Notes under the pieces: model-generated
The model's input: only the letters and a program-made list of their open reading frames with translations
Database searches by the model: none
Told to the model about the DNA's origin: nothing
Assembly: GCA_030267565.1 (NCBI GenBank)
Contig: BRXU01000036.1
Span: 372,001-436,000, forward strand
Origin: Pleodorina starrii
Lineage: Eukaryota > Chlorophyta > Chlorophyceae > Chlamydomonadales > Volvocaceae
Direction: 5' to 3'
Length of the DNA: 64,000 nt
Made by a program: the position numbers and the translations under genes
Part shown: piece after piece, positions 10,904 to 22,900 of the stretch
Position numbering within the stretch: the first letter of the stretch is position 1
Layout: each line of letters opens with the position of its first letter

Positions 10904-13900
10904 ATGGCGCGTGGTCGTGGGCGATCGACTGGGACGCTTTCGGGGCGAGGCGCATCTGCGTCCGGGCGTGATTACGCCAACGATAACAACCGATCAGGTT
11001 CTGCCAGAGGGCGAGGCGGGCGCGGAAATTCCGGTCGTGGCTCGGGACCGTCGACTGCAGGTGTGCGCCCTTTCGCAACCCACCACCCTTTCGCAACCCA
11101 CCACACGATCTTGTGCTGTCTAGCCTAGGTGTGCTTCCCTGCTGCCCTGGTTGTCTCTGGTGCAGTGCACGGCCAGCTGGCCTGTTGGCTTTCCTCTTTC
11201 CCAGTCTGGAGACCCCTGGCACAACCAGAACCACAACGCCCCTCCCCGGATACTGCTACGCAGCTGTTAAACGTCCCTCTCAGATCAAAACCCGCCCAAC
11301 ATTACCCCGTCCTTGAAGATAAAGCAACGCCTGAGATGTTGTCCTGATCCTCTTCCCGTCATGTCCGCCGTTCCAGCCCTTCACTGGTCGTATTTTGCCC
11401 TCCTGCACCCTCCTCGCGAACCGCAGCCGCACGCAACGGGCGCGGCGACCGTGGCGGCCCGTCCGTGCCGCCGCCGCCAGCGGAACGATCAGCTGGCCGA
11501 GGCGGGCGCGGCAGCGGACGGGGCGCGCCTGGACGCGGTGAGGGTGGCGGTGGCGGCCGTGGCGGGCGCGGTGGTGGCGGCGGCGGAAGGGCGGGTAGGT
11601 TCTCGCCGTGCGCTTCTCTGGCGCCCTGACCTTGATTGACCAATCGGGGGGGAGGGGTTCAACGTCTTGGGCGAGAGGATTGGAATTTACAGGTGCAAGG
11701 GGCAAGGGCCGGGTCTTGCGCAGCGAAGGAAGAGGCTGGGGACCCAGGCACGGCAGGCTTGGGGCGCTGGACGGACCCACGGGTCTGTGCAATGAGGTGA
11801 CCACGGGGGTTCCGAGCCGCCCGTCGAGTTGCCACGAATCGCGTCGCAAATGACTACAACTGAGCGCTTCGCCGCAGGTGGCGCCAGTGGCGCCGCACGG
11901 CCTTCGCCGTACCAACCTTCGCCGCCGCCCTACGCTCATGGCGGCGCACGCGGCGGCAGCGGCGGCGGCGGACCCGCGGCGTCTCCGTACTCGCGCGGCG
12001 GTGCCGCCACCCCCGGCGGCAAGCCAATGTACGGAAACAACAACCTTCCCGTACTGTACGGCCTAGCGAACAAGTACTTGTTCGTTGAGCTGGAGAAGGA
12101 TGGCGTCTGGAAGGTGCGATCCAAAAGGGGATTAGTAATAACCCTAATCAAGTTGACTAACCAGAGGGGTTTTTGTTTGAGTGAAAGGTGAAGTAAGCAT
12201 TGGGTGCAGTACCTAAGGGGAGGGGGCGTGGTGGTGCCGAGGTCGCCTGTCGAGTCTTGCAGTGTAAGACGATTTCGCAACAATTTCATCAACACCGCGC
12301 CCCCCCTTCACCGTGTTTCCATCCAATCCGCACGCCCGCATCTACCGGCCTACGTACTGCAGCCTGTCAGACGCTCAGTCAGCCTGCCTGATCGATCTGC
12401 TGCTCTCCTTACCCCCGCGCTCCTGCCCCTCCCCCTCCTTTCGTGTCCTGCAGGTTTCGATCCCGGATGGGCAGCGTTTCGGCAAACCCTTCCTAGCGGG
12501 CCTGGAGGTGTGGGCGCGTCAGGTTCTGGCAGGTGGGTGGGGCAGAGCTGGGGTAGAGGGAGCTGGGTTTAAGGTAGCTGGGTTAGGTGATGGTGCGAGC
12601 CTCCCGGCGCAAGCGTTGTAGTAGTAATGGTTATGGTTGTGGGCTTGTGGCCGCGTCTGTGGTGGTGGGCTTGGTATCACAGCCCCGCCTGCATCTCCAT
12701 TCACCCCCCTACACGGACCGCCTCCAGCCGGCCCCCCCCCCCCCGCGCCTCGCAAGTCGCAACCTGCTCCGCTTCCGCCCTTCGCCTCCTGACACCCCCC
12801 TCCGCCTCCCTGCCCTCCTCCCCCGCTTCCCCTCCAACCCTCCACCCACCCTCCACCCCCCCGCCAACCCCAGGCGAGCAGCCAGTCCTCAGCAAGTCCC
12901 TCCTCGCCCCTGCCGCCACCTCCACCCCCACCCCATCCGGCAAGGCCCCGCCGGCCGCTACCCCGCCTCGCGCCGCGCCCCCGAACTTCATCCCGCCACC
13001 CCCGAACTTCATCCCGCCACCCCCGAACTTCATCCCGCCACCCCCGAACTTCATCCCGCCACCCCCGAACTTCATCCCGCCACCCCCGAACTTCATCCCG
13101 CCACCCCCGCCACAAGCGCCGTCCGCCCCCGCCGGCGGCGCGGCACCCCAGCCCGGCAGCACCACCACCACCCCCGCCACCCCCACCACCACCACCACCA
13201 CCGCCGCTACCGGTGGGCCGACTCGCTCTCAGCCTGCGTCCTCCTCCCTTAGCGGCTGTGGCTTGCCTGGGCTGGATACCCTGGGGCTGATGGAGTGTGG
13301 AGGAGGGAGTGGCGGCGGAAGCCGAGACGCAGGAGGGGGGGTCGCCAAGGAGCAGCGGCGCGGCGGCGGCATGCCGCCGCCGCCGCCGCTGCCGCCACCC
13401 AGCGCCGCTGTCGCGGGCGGAAGCAGCAGCAGCAGCAGCGGCGGCGGCGGTGGTCCTCCAGCTGCGGTGGCGGCGGCGGCGGATACCGCCCTTGACTTTG
13501 TGTCGCTGCTTCAGGCGCAGGTTGGGATTGTGCAGCAGCAGCCGCAGCAGCCGCAGCAGCCGCAGCAGCAGCAGCAGCGCCCGGCGCGGCGTGCCAAAGG
13601 TAATGGCGGGACCGGCGTTGCACCCCCACCCCCCACCACCGCCACCCACATCCCCTGTCTCGGTGCTGCCCACCTAGAGCCGAACATAGAGTAGCGCTCG
13701 AGCTGAGGGGGGGGGGGTCGAGTCCAGCAGCAAGTAGACGGCCCCCCTCCACCCCTCCAACCCCCGACCCCCACCTCCCACCTCCGGGTCCGTTCGCTAA
13801 CGCCGCCTCCGTCTCCGCTGCGGTATCTTATTTTCACTTCCCGACCTTGACCCCTGGCCCCCTTGCCTGGCCAACGCGCACGTGCAGGGTCCGCTGCCGC

Positions 13901-16900
13901 CGTCCCCCCCGCCCTGGTTGAGGACAACTTCACTTCCGTCAGCCGTCAGATCGAGCAACAGCGACAGCGGCAGAAGGAGGAGGCGGAGGAGGCGGAGGAG
14001 GCAGAGGCGGAGGCCGCGCAGGAGTACCGGGGCCTTCTGGCCGGATTGGAGGAGGAGGAGGCCGAGGCGGGAGAGAGCGGTGTACGACAGCCGTACGACC
14101 ACGAGGATCTGGAGGAGGAGGAGGAGGAGGAGGAGCAGAAGGGCGAGGAGGAGGGCGAGGGAGAGGGCGAGGCGGAGGGGGAGGAGAGCTATTACGGCGA
14201 CTCGGAGGGCGCGGATGATTACCAGGAGGAGGGCGGCGAGGAGGAGGAGGGCGCGGAGAGCGAGGAGGAGAACGAGGAGGAGGAGGGCTCCTACGACGAC
14301 GATGGCGACGGTGCGTGATATTGGACCCAGCTTACGCCGCGCTTTACAGCACCTGCACCCCACCCCGGCCAAAGTCGGTGCCGCGGAGGTGGTCCTAACA
14401 CGCGGCGCTGCCCTTGGCGCCTTCTGTAGCTGTAGCTCTTTTAGCTGTACCCATGGGGATGCGGTCATGTGGACTCTCCAGCGGTCCAGCCCCCTCACTC
14501 ACTCCTCGTTACCGTTGTTGTCGTACTGAATGCCTTACAGAGGGAGCGCTCCCTCGCCGCGCTCCCCTCCCCCCTCGACTCGACTCGACCCGACCCGAAC
14601 CACGACTGCGGCGCCCCTCCTCCTTCCGCCGGCCTGAGGCTAAGCGCCCCCCGCCCTCCTCCGTACCCAAATCCGACTGTCTGCCAGGCTACTTCGACGA
14701 TTACGAGGACGACGCGGAGGAGGAAGAGGAGGAGGAGGAGTCCAGTACGGCAGAGTACGACTCGGGTGTGGACGAGCACGAGCTCTTCCTGCCGCCGGAA
14801 GCCGAAGCTGCGCCGCCGCTGCCGCCAAAGTCCCGCGGTACAGGCCGAGACGCGCCGCCGCCGCCGTCAACGCCGCCGCCGCCGGCGCCGCTGCCGCTGT
14901 CTCCTGTCGCTAGCCCGCCGCCGTCGCCGCCGCCGCCGCGGACGCCGGCGTCAGTCTCCGCCGCTTCTTCGCCGCCGCTGAGTAAGGATCTGATGCGGCA
15001 GTACGGCAGCTTGGACTCATCGGAGCGCTTGCGGGTGTCTCTGCGACTGGAACGACAGGTGTGTGGGGGGGGAGGGGGTGGTTGGAAGAGTGAATTTGCA
15101 AGAATGAAACAAGAAGTCCTGCGGACGTTGGGGGAGGGTGAGGAGGAGGAGGGTTTGCGGGTTTGAGGGATGTTGGTTGGGGTGAGGTTGACGGAGCTTT
15201 TGGGATTTAAGGGCGGCGCGATGCGTGATCTGTTCTGGCTGGTATATACACACACCCCACCTCCCACGTACGTCTACGTCCAGCCAACCTGCCCCTGTTT
15301 CGGACTGTCGTACTTTACCCCTGCCGCCCCCTCCCGCCCCTCCCGCCCCTGCCTGCCTATCCTCCCTCTGCATTACACTCTTCAACCCCCCCTGCCCGCC
15401 CTGCTCGGCCCTTCCCCAGCTTCTGAACGACACCGAGGTGGAGATGCTGGCAGACTGGTACCAGGTGGGGGAAGGGGAGGGGGAGGGGAGGGGAGGGGGA
15501 GGGGGGGGGGAGGGGAGGGTAAACAGAAGATACCGCAGCAGGAGGGGAGGGGAGGGGGGAGACTGAAAATGCGGTAACGGTGCTGCTTGCGGCAGCCAGC
15601 CATGCAAAAAACTGGCCAGTTCCAGTTCCAGGGCGCGAGGAGGTACCGGTCATGGGGGGTAATGGAGGGTTGGTCACCCAGGGGGATAGAGCCTAGAGCC
15701 TAGACCGACAAGGGGGCTAAGGGGGGGAGAGGTCTTCCTACCATTCTTACCTCTCTCCGCCCCTCCACCACCTCCGCCACCTCCACCACCCCCACCACCT
15801 CCGCCTCCGGTGGTTTCCCTCGGTGGCCCCCCCTCCGGTGCCGCTCCCCCGGTGCCCGGTATCTTCTTAATACCCCCCCCCCTCCGGTGCCCCTCCCCCC
15901 TCCAGGAGCGCGCCTCGTGTCTGCTTCACCTGGCCAAGCTGTGGCTGTTCGACAACCGCATCGGTGACCGGGGGGCGGTGGCGGTGGCCCGGGCGCTGGT
16001 GCACCCGCATCTGCTGGAGGTGCACCTGTCGCATAACACGATTGGGGACGCGGGTGGGTGGGCGGGGGGTGGGGGTGGGCGTGGGTGGGTGGGGGTGGGC
16101 GGGTGGGTGGGTGGGTGGGTGGGTATGGGGGTCATATGGGTAAGAGAGAAACGAGCCGGAACTAAACGAGGCAACCGACTGAGGCAAGGTTTTGAGCAAG
16201 GAGTCGGTGGGGAGCTGGAGGGATGACCCATGGGTCGGTGCGATGGGTGGGTTGCGCGTCCGGGGCCTGCTGCTTCCCGTCGCGGCGCCCGCAACGGAAA
16301 CGTCAGCGCGCGCCGCTGTCCTGTCATCCCCCGCAAACACACCCACGACCCCCCCCCCCGCGCGTCTTAGCCGCCCTCCCCTCCCTCCCCTCCCCCCTCC
16401 CCCCTCCCCCCACCCCACCCCTCCCCAGGCGCCGCTGCGCTGCTTGCGGCTCTTCCCGCCCAACGACCCGCGGGTCTGCGGCCCCTGTGGTTGCGCCTGG
16501 AGTGGAACCTGATCAATGTGGACCTGCTGACACAGCGGCTGGAGGAGCAGCGGGCAGCGAGGGGGCTGATCAGCGATGTGCTGCAGGTGGGGGGGGGGGG
16601 CCAGGCTGGGGGGGATGCACACACACACATACATACTACCCACCCATCTACCCGAACCCGCGGTGGCATGTGCCTTTTTCCCTTTTCCCCTCCCTCCCTC
16701 CCTCTTGCATTACCATCTCCAAATCCCTCCCTCCCTCCCTCCCTCCCTCCCTCCCTCCCTCCCTCCCTCCCTCCCTCCCTCCCTCCCTCCCTCCCTCCCT
16801 CCCTCCCTCCCTCCCTCCCTCCCTCCCTCCCTCCCTCCCTCCCTCCCTCCCTCCCTCCCTCCCTCCCTCCCTCCCTCCCTCCCTCCCTCCCTCCCTCCCT

Positions 16901-19900
16901 CCCTCCCTCCCTCCCTCCCTCCCTCCCTCCCTCCCTCCCTCCCTCCCTCCCTCCCTCCCTCCCTCCCTCCCTCCCTCCCTCCCTCCCTCCTTTCCAGGTG
17001 GAGCCCGCCCGGGGCCCCGGCGCTCCCACCCCCGCCGGCCCCCACCTGCACGACCACAAACTGGTGTTGCGGGGTCCGGGGGGCGCCGCAGTCCGTCTGC
17101 CCTGGGTGGCTTGTCAGAAGCAGCCGCCCAGCGAGGCGGGGGTGCTGAGGGAGGTCAAGGGCTTCTACAACCAGCGCCGGGGGCAGAGGTGCGTGGGGGG
17201 GGAGTGTGGGAGTGTGGGGGGGGGGGGGAGTTGGGGGGCGGGGGGCGGTGAAATGTGTAGAGGAGAGTTCGCAGCGGAGGGGCGTAGGCAAATCCAAAAC
17301 GTGGGAAGGGAAACGGAGGGAGGGAAACGGAGGGGGGCGGGAGGGCGGTGCGGTGCGGTGCGCTCCCCATGGCAGGCAAAGTTCCGGTGCACAGTTCCGG
17401 GGCGTGTTTTCGTAAGCCCGGTAGGTAAGGCTTTCCGCTGTTGGCCCCTACTGCTACTGCTACTGCCACTGCTACTGCTACTGCTGATGGGCTGTTATAA
17501 CTCGGTCCGCCCGCCCGCCCTGTTCGGACCCCTTGCTGGAGCGGTAACGACGTAACGACGCCGCCGTCGCTGTTTTCCTGCTGCTGCTGCTGCTGCTGAC
17601 TGCTGTGTGTTGCTGCTGACTGCATTGACGTGTTGACTGACTGCAGTGAGGCCCCGAAGGCCCCCGCCCAGCAAGCCGCTGCCGCAGGAGGGGCGGCGGC
17701 GCCGCCGCAGGTAGCTGCGTCTGCACCGATGTCCTCTGTCCCACCGCCGCCGCCGCCGCCGCCTGCGCCGTCAGGGGCGCCGACGGTCGTCCGTCAGGGC
17801 CCGGCCTCCGCCGCCGCGTCCCCCGCTCCGGTGAGGGTCCCCTCACACCCCCCCCCCACACCCCCTTCGCGCACCCCTCGCGAGATTCCCCGCTGTTCCA
17901 GCCCCCGGACCCTGGAACCCTGAAACCTCCATGAGCTTCCTGGACGAGCGGACGGAACTCGAATGCGTCAGCCGCGATCTAGGGAAAGGGAAAGGGAGGG
18001 TCCACGGCCTGGCCCCTGGCCCCTGGCCCCTGGCCCCTGGCCCCCGGCCCCTGGCCCCTGGCCCCTGGCCCCTGGCCCCTGGCCCCTGGCCCCCGGTCCC
18101 TGGCCCCTGGCCCCTGGCCCCTGGCCCCTGGCCCCCGGTCCCTGGCCCCTGGCCCCTGGCCCCTGGCCCCTGGCCCCTGGCCCCCGGCCCCTGGCCCCTG
18201 GCCCCTGGCCCCTGGCCCCCGGTCCCTGGCCCCTGGCCCCTGGCCCCCGGTCCCTGGCCCCTGGCCCCTGGCCCCTGGCCCCTGGCCCCTGGCCCCTGGC
18301 CCCTGGCCCCCGGTCCCTGGCCCCTGGCCCCTGGCCCCTGGCCCCTGGCCCCCGGCCCCTGGCCCCTGGCCCCTGGCCCCTGGCCCCTGGCCCCCGGTCC
18401 CTGGCCCCTGGCCCCTGGCCCCCGGTCCCTGGCCCCTGGCCCCTGGCCCCTGGCCCCTGGCCCCTGGCCCCTGGCCCCTGGCCCCTGGCCCCCGGCCCCT
18501 GGCCCCTGGCCCCTGGCCCCTGGCCCCTGGCCCCTGGCCCCTGGCCCCCGGTCCCTGGCCCCTGGCCCCTGGCCCCTGGCCCCTGGCCCCCGGCCCCTGG
18601 CCCCTGGCCCCTGGCCCCTGGCCCCTGGCCCCTGGCCCCTGGCCCCTGGCCCCTGGCCCCTGGCCCCTGGCCCCTGGCCCCTGGCCCCTGGCCCCTGGCC
18701 CCTGGCCCCTGGCCCCTGGCCCCTGGCCCCTGGCCCCTGGCCCCTGGCCCCTGGCCCCTGGCCCCTGGCCCCTGGCCCCTGGCCCCTGGCCCCTGGCCCC
18801 TGGCCCCTGGCCCCCGGTCCCTGGCCCCTGGCCCCTGGCCCCTGGCCCCTGGCCCCTGGCCCCTGGCCCCTGGCCCCTGGCCCCTGGCCCCTGGCCCCTG
18901 GCCCCTGGCCCCTGGCCCCTGGCCCCTGGCCCCTGGGGGTTGGGTCGGGCCATGGAGGCCTTCCCCCTGGCGCCCCCAGTGACTCATTATTTTATAAAGG
19001 AGCATATCACTCCCTGTTCCCCTTGGCGCCCTCCTCGAGGGGCCACGAGATCCCTCCTGGGGCCCCTCACTGCAAATCCCGTCTCGCCTTTGGAAGCCCC
19101 GCCGCCCTTGGCCTTGGCCTTGACTGCCTCGCGCGTAGGACCCCCACCCCGTCTCTCGTTGACTACAATGACAGTTGTGCCAATGACGCATTCACACCCC
19201 TCTCAACACACTCCCCACCGCATCCCACCGCACCCCACCGTGCACCCACCGCTCCTCCCCCCCGCCCTATACGTGGATAACCCCTCTACAGGCGACCGCA
19301 CCACCGCGTCCATCCCCGCCGATCGTTCCCGCCGCCGCTGCCCCTGTCTCTCCCTTCCCCTCCTCCTCCTCCTCCTCCGGGCCCTACGCCCCCGGGCCGC
19401 TGCTTCTCTTCCCGGACACCTCCGCCCTCGTGTCCATGCTGGGAGGAAATCCCCCGTCAGCGACCGCCGCTGGCGGCAAGGGAACCCCGGCGCGGGGCGG
19501 AAACGGCGGCGGTAATGGCGGCGGGCGGCCCCCCCTGGATTGGTCCCTGTTGGTGTCGTTGGCGGCTGAGGGGCGCTTCGGTCGCAGTCTGCCGCTACAC
19601 GATCAGGTTGGGGGGGGGGCTGGGGTCGGGCTTTGGGTGGTGGTGGTGGTGGTGGTGGTGGTGGGGTTGGCGGGGGGGCGGGGTCGGAGGGGGGATTTCG
19701 GAAAGGTGTTCGGTAGGAAAGGGGGGAGGGAGTGCGGGGGAGAGACCTTCATAACTGAGGGGAGGAGGCATATCGGCATGAGGGCGGAGTGGGGCAATGT
19801 GAACGGGGTCGGACGGCGGAGGAGGAGGGCGCCCTGGGGGGGGCGGGCCGCTGCAATGATACGAGAGATGATGGTGGTGGTGGTGGGGACATTTAGGGTT

Positions 19901-22900
19901 TGCATCCGCGTATTGCTGTATTACTCATGTCGTAGCTCTTGTCAGCTTTTGCTTTGCAGGACTCGCTTCATCACCTCTCCCTCTCCCCCTCCTTCCCACT
20001 CCCTCTCTCCACCTCTCCATCTTCACCCCTCCCCTCCCGCCTTCCATCCCCTCCCTCCCCTCCCTCCCCCCCTCCCCCCCCCCCTCGCCCTCCCCCTCTC
20101 TCCCCCGGTCATGCAGGTGTTCATAGTGGTCACTGATTCGGTGATGAAGCAGCTGGATGGACTCAAGGTGGGAGGGGGGGGAGGGGAGGGAGGGAGCTGA
20201 GGGGGCGGGGGGAAGCGGCAATAAACCAGCAATGGAGTGGGGTGTTGCCCCCCGCCAGGCAGCTGCCGAAAGGTGACGGGGGAGCTCTAGAGGAAGGAGA
20301 GGAAGGAGAGGGACGACTGCGCTCAGCTTCGGTACTTGCTTACACGCCGCCCGCCCCCCCGCCTTCCGATTCCCCCCCCCCCCCGCCCCCCTCCGCAGGC
20401 CTTTCCGGATACCCGTGCGGCGGTTCGTCGCTTCATGAGCGAGGGGCTGGAGCAAGCTGGACCCGCGGGTCGGTGGCTGCCCGGACCGCGAGTCGGGGGA
20501 TGGATGAAGGGGGGGGGAGGGGACGGGATGCAGCGGGGGGGGGACCGGGGCGGTGCCTTGTCCCTCCCAAGGTCCGATCACCTCCCGAGGACGGGGGCGC
20601 CGAGGAAGGGTCCCTTGGGCGGCGACAAGGGGCGGGAGGGCGCTTCCAAGGACTTATCGGGGCGAAGAAGATCGTTGCGTGTATGTGTGCGTGTATGCGT
20701 GCGTGTGCCTGCATGCGTGTGCGCGCTTGCCGGTCTGTGTGGCTGTCGGTGAGCCCCCCCCTCTCCCACTTGTCCCCCCCTTCCCCTTTCCCATCATCAT
20801 CATCATCACACGCACACACACACACACCTCGTGCCACACCGCCACCCTGCCTGCTGCTGCCTCCCCCGCAGGCTACGACTTTCTGACTGTGTTGGGCTCC
20901 CACGAGGGCGAGGGTCTTGCACTGGCGGGTGGGGCTCTGGGGGTGGCTGGCAGTCGCTCCCCCTGGTTGGCCTCGCGGGGTCAGGCGGTGGACTGCGTCA
21001 TTGTGGAGGTGGCGCTGTACTACCAGGCGGAGGTCACGAGGTGGGGGAGGGAGGGCGGAGGGGTTGTAGGGGGGGGGGTATAAGGAGAAATCCGCAGCGG
21101 AGAAGGAGACGGCGTTAGCGAACGGACCCAGAACCCAGCAATACTTACCGAACATACCTGGGGAGGGAGGGAGGGTGGGGTGGTGATGGGGGGGGTTTGG
21201 AGGTGGGGAGGTTGGAGGTGGAGGGGTGCGGGGGTGGGTTGGGGAGGGGAGGGGGATTGGCAGGGCAAGGAGGGGATGTTGTGAGAAAGGGGGGGGGCGC
21301 GTGCAGTTAGGGGGAGTGGAGGGGCAGTGCAGTGGGGGGGATGGAAGAGGAGGGGGAGGGAGTGGGGGTGGCAGTCGGGGTGGCGGTTTGTTTTGGAGCA
21401 AGGCGGAAGGCGGAGGGCGGAGGGCGGGAGAGCACGTGTTTTGCTTCCCCGCTGGTGGAATGGAGTAACGGACGCCTCCCACCTCCCAAATCCCACATCT
21501 CACATCCCCGGGGGGATGGGTGGGGAGCAGGTCGTACCAGCAGAGCGGAGGCAGCGGAGGCAGCCGCAGGGGCAGCGGCAGCGGCGAGGGAGAGGCAGCA
21601 GAGGCCCTCGCCTCCTCCCCCTCCACCTCGACCCAGGCTCAGGGCCAGGGCCAGGGCCGCCCCTTCCTGCCGGTCATTCTGCTGTCGAACGACAACGCGC
21701 AGATCGCTGCAGCCAAGAGCCACGGACTGCCGGCGTTCAGGTGCCGGAGGGGGGCGGGGGCGGGAGGGCGGGAGAGTAGAGTAGAGCAGTCCGGAGAGGT
21801 CGGTTGGGGTTTTAGGGTTTAGGGTGTTAGGTGGTTGGGGGGGGTGTTGTGCGGTCCACTTTAGGGTTTTAGGGTTTCAGGGTTTTAGGGTTTTGGGTCG
21901 AGCGAGGAGGGTCTCTGCGATGAGGGCTTCGGGCTACAACGTCCGCAGGATTACACTCTTCCAACCCCCCCCCCGTCCCTCACCCCCAAACCCCAAACCC
22001 CTTCTCCCTTCTCCGCTGCTGCTGCTGCTTCAGACTGTCCTCCGGCGGCGATCTGGCGGCTCGGCTGGAGACACTGGCCGCTGCTGGGAGTGGGGGTGGT
22101 GCTGCGGGTGGTGGTGGGGGTGGTGGTGAGGCGCTCACGTCCGGACTGCTCCGTCAGCTCATGGCCCCGCAGGCCACGACGGCGCTGGGCACCACGGCGG
22201 CTCGGAGCCTGCAGGTGGGGGCGATGTGGGGGGGTGGGGGCTGCGCCCTCCCGCCAGGTATCTCCGTGGTTATCGGCCCGGCGTATCTCCTATTCTCCTT
22301 AGGCTTGGGAGGCTTGGAAGGGCTGGGGGGGTTGGGAGGGTTGGGAGGAATGGGTGCGTATGTAGTGGTGGTGGTGGTGGTTCTCGTCGTGGTGGGCCCC
22401 CGTCCTCTTGTTCTTCGGGGGAACGATGCAGCGGTGGTGACGTGTCGTCGAGTCGTCGTCGAGTGGGCGGGGATGCGTGCTCTCTCACGCAGTGGGTGGG
22501 CGCAGGGCTTGTGAGCGGACACACACACACACACACACACGCGCGCGCACGCACGCAGCGCCGAACAGCACTTTGGCGGTGGGTTGCTGCAGCGACCGAG
22601 CTTATAAAACCCACGTGCTGTCGCATGTATTCATACAACCCCCCCTCCCTCCCTCCCTCGCTCCCTCCGTCCCTGCCTCCCTCCCTGCCTCTCTGGCCGC
22701 AGGATCAGTTCGATTGCGCGGTGGGGACTCTGCGCGGCGTCGTGTTTGCTCTGAAGGACCTCCTGCACCCCCTGGAGCGGATTGGACAGCTGGCGGCGAC
22801 GGCGGCGACGGCAGGGGCGGGGGGCCCGCCCCCGAGTGGTGGTGGTGGTGGTGGTGTTGGCAATGGTGCGGCTGCGGAGGGTCAGCAGCAGCAGCAGCAA

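Noticed and set aside
16223..17251. Long Leu-Pro-Pro-Ser frames
   Set aside because: Artefact of the (CCCT)n microsatellite. The exons on either side use a different frame arrangement.
17931..19280. Long Pro/Ala/Gly open frames on both strands over the TGGCCCC array
   Set aside because: A stop-free 7-bp repeat keeps all frames open. The flanking exons splice in phase across it.
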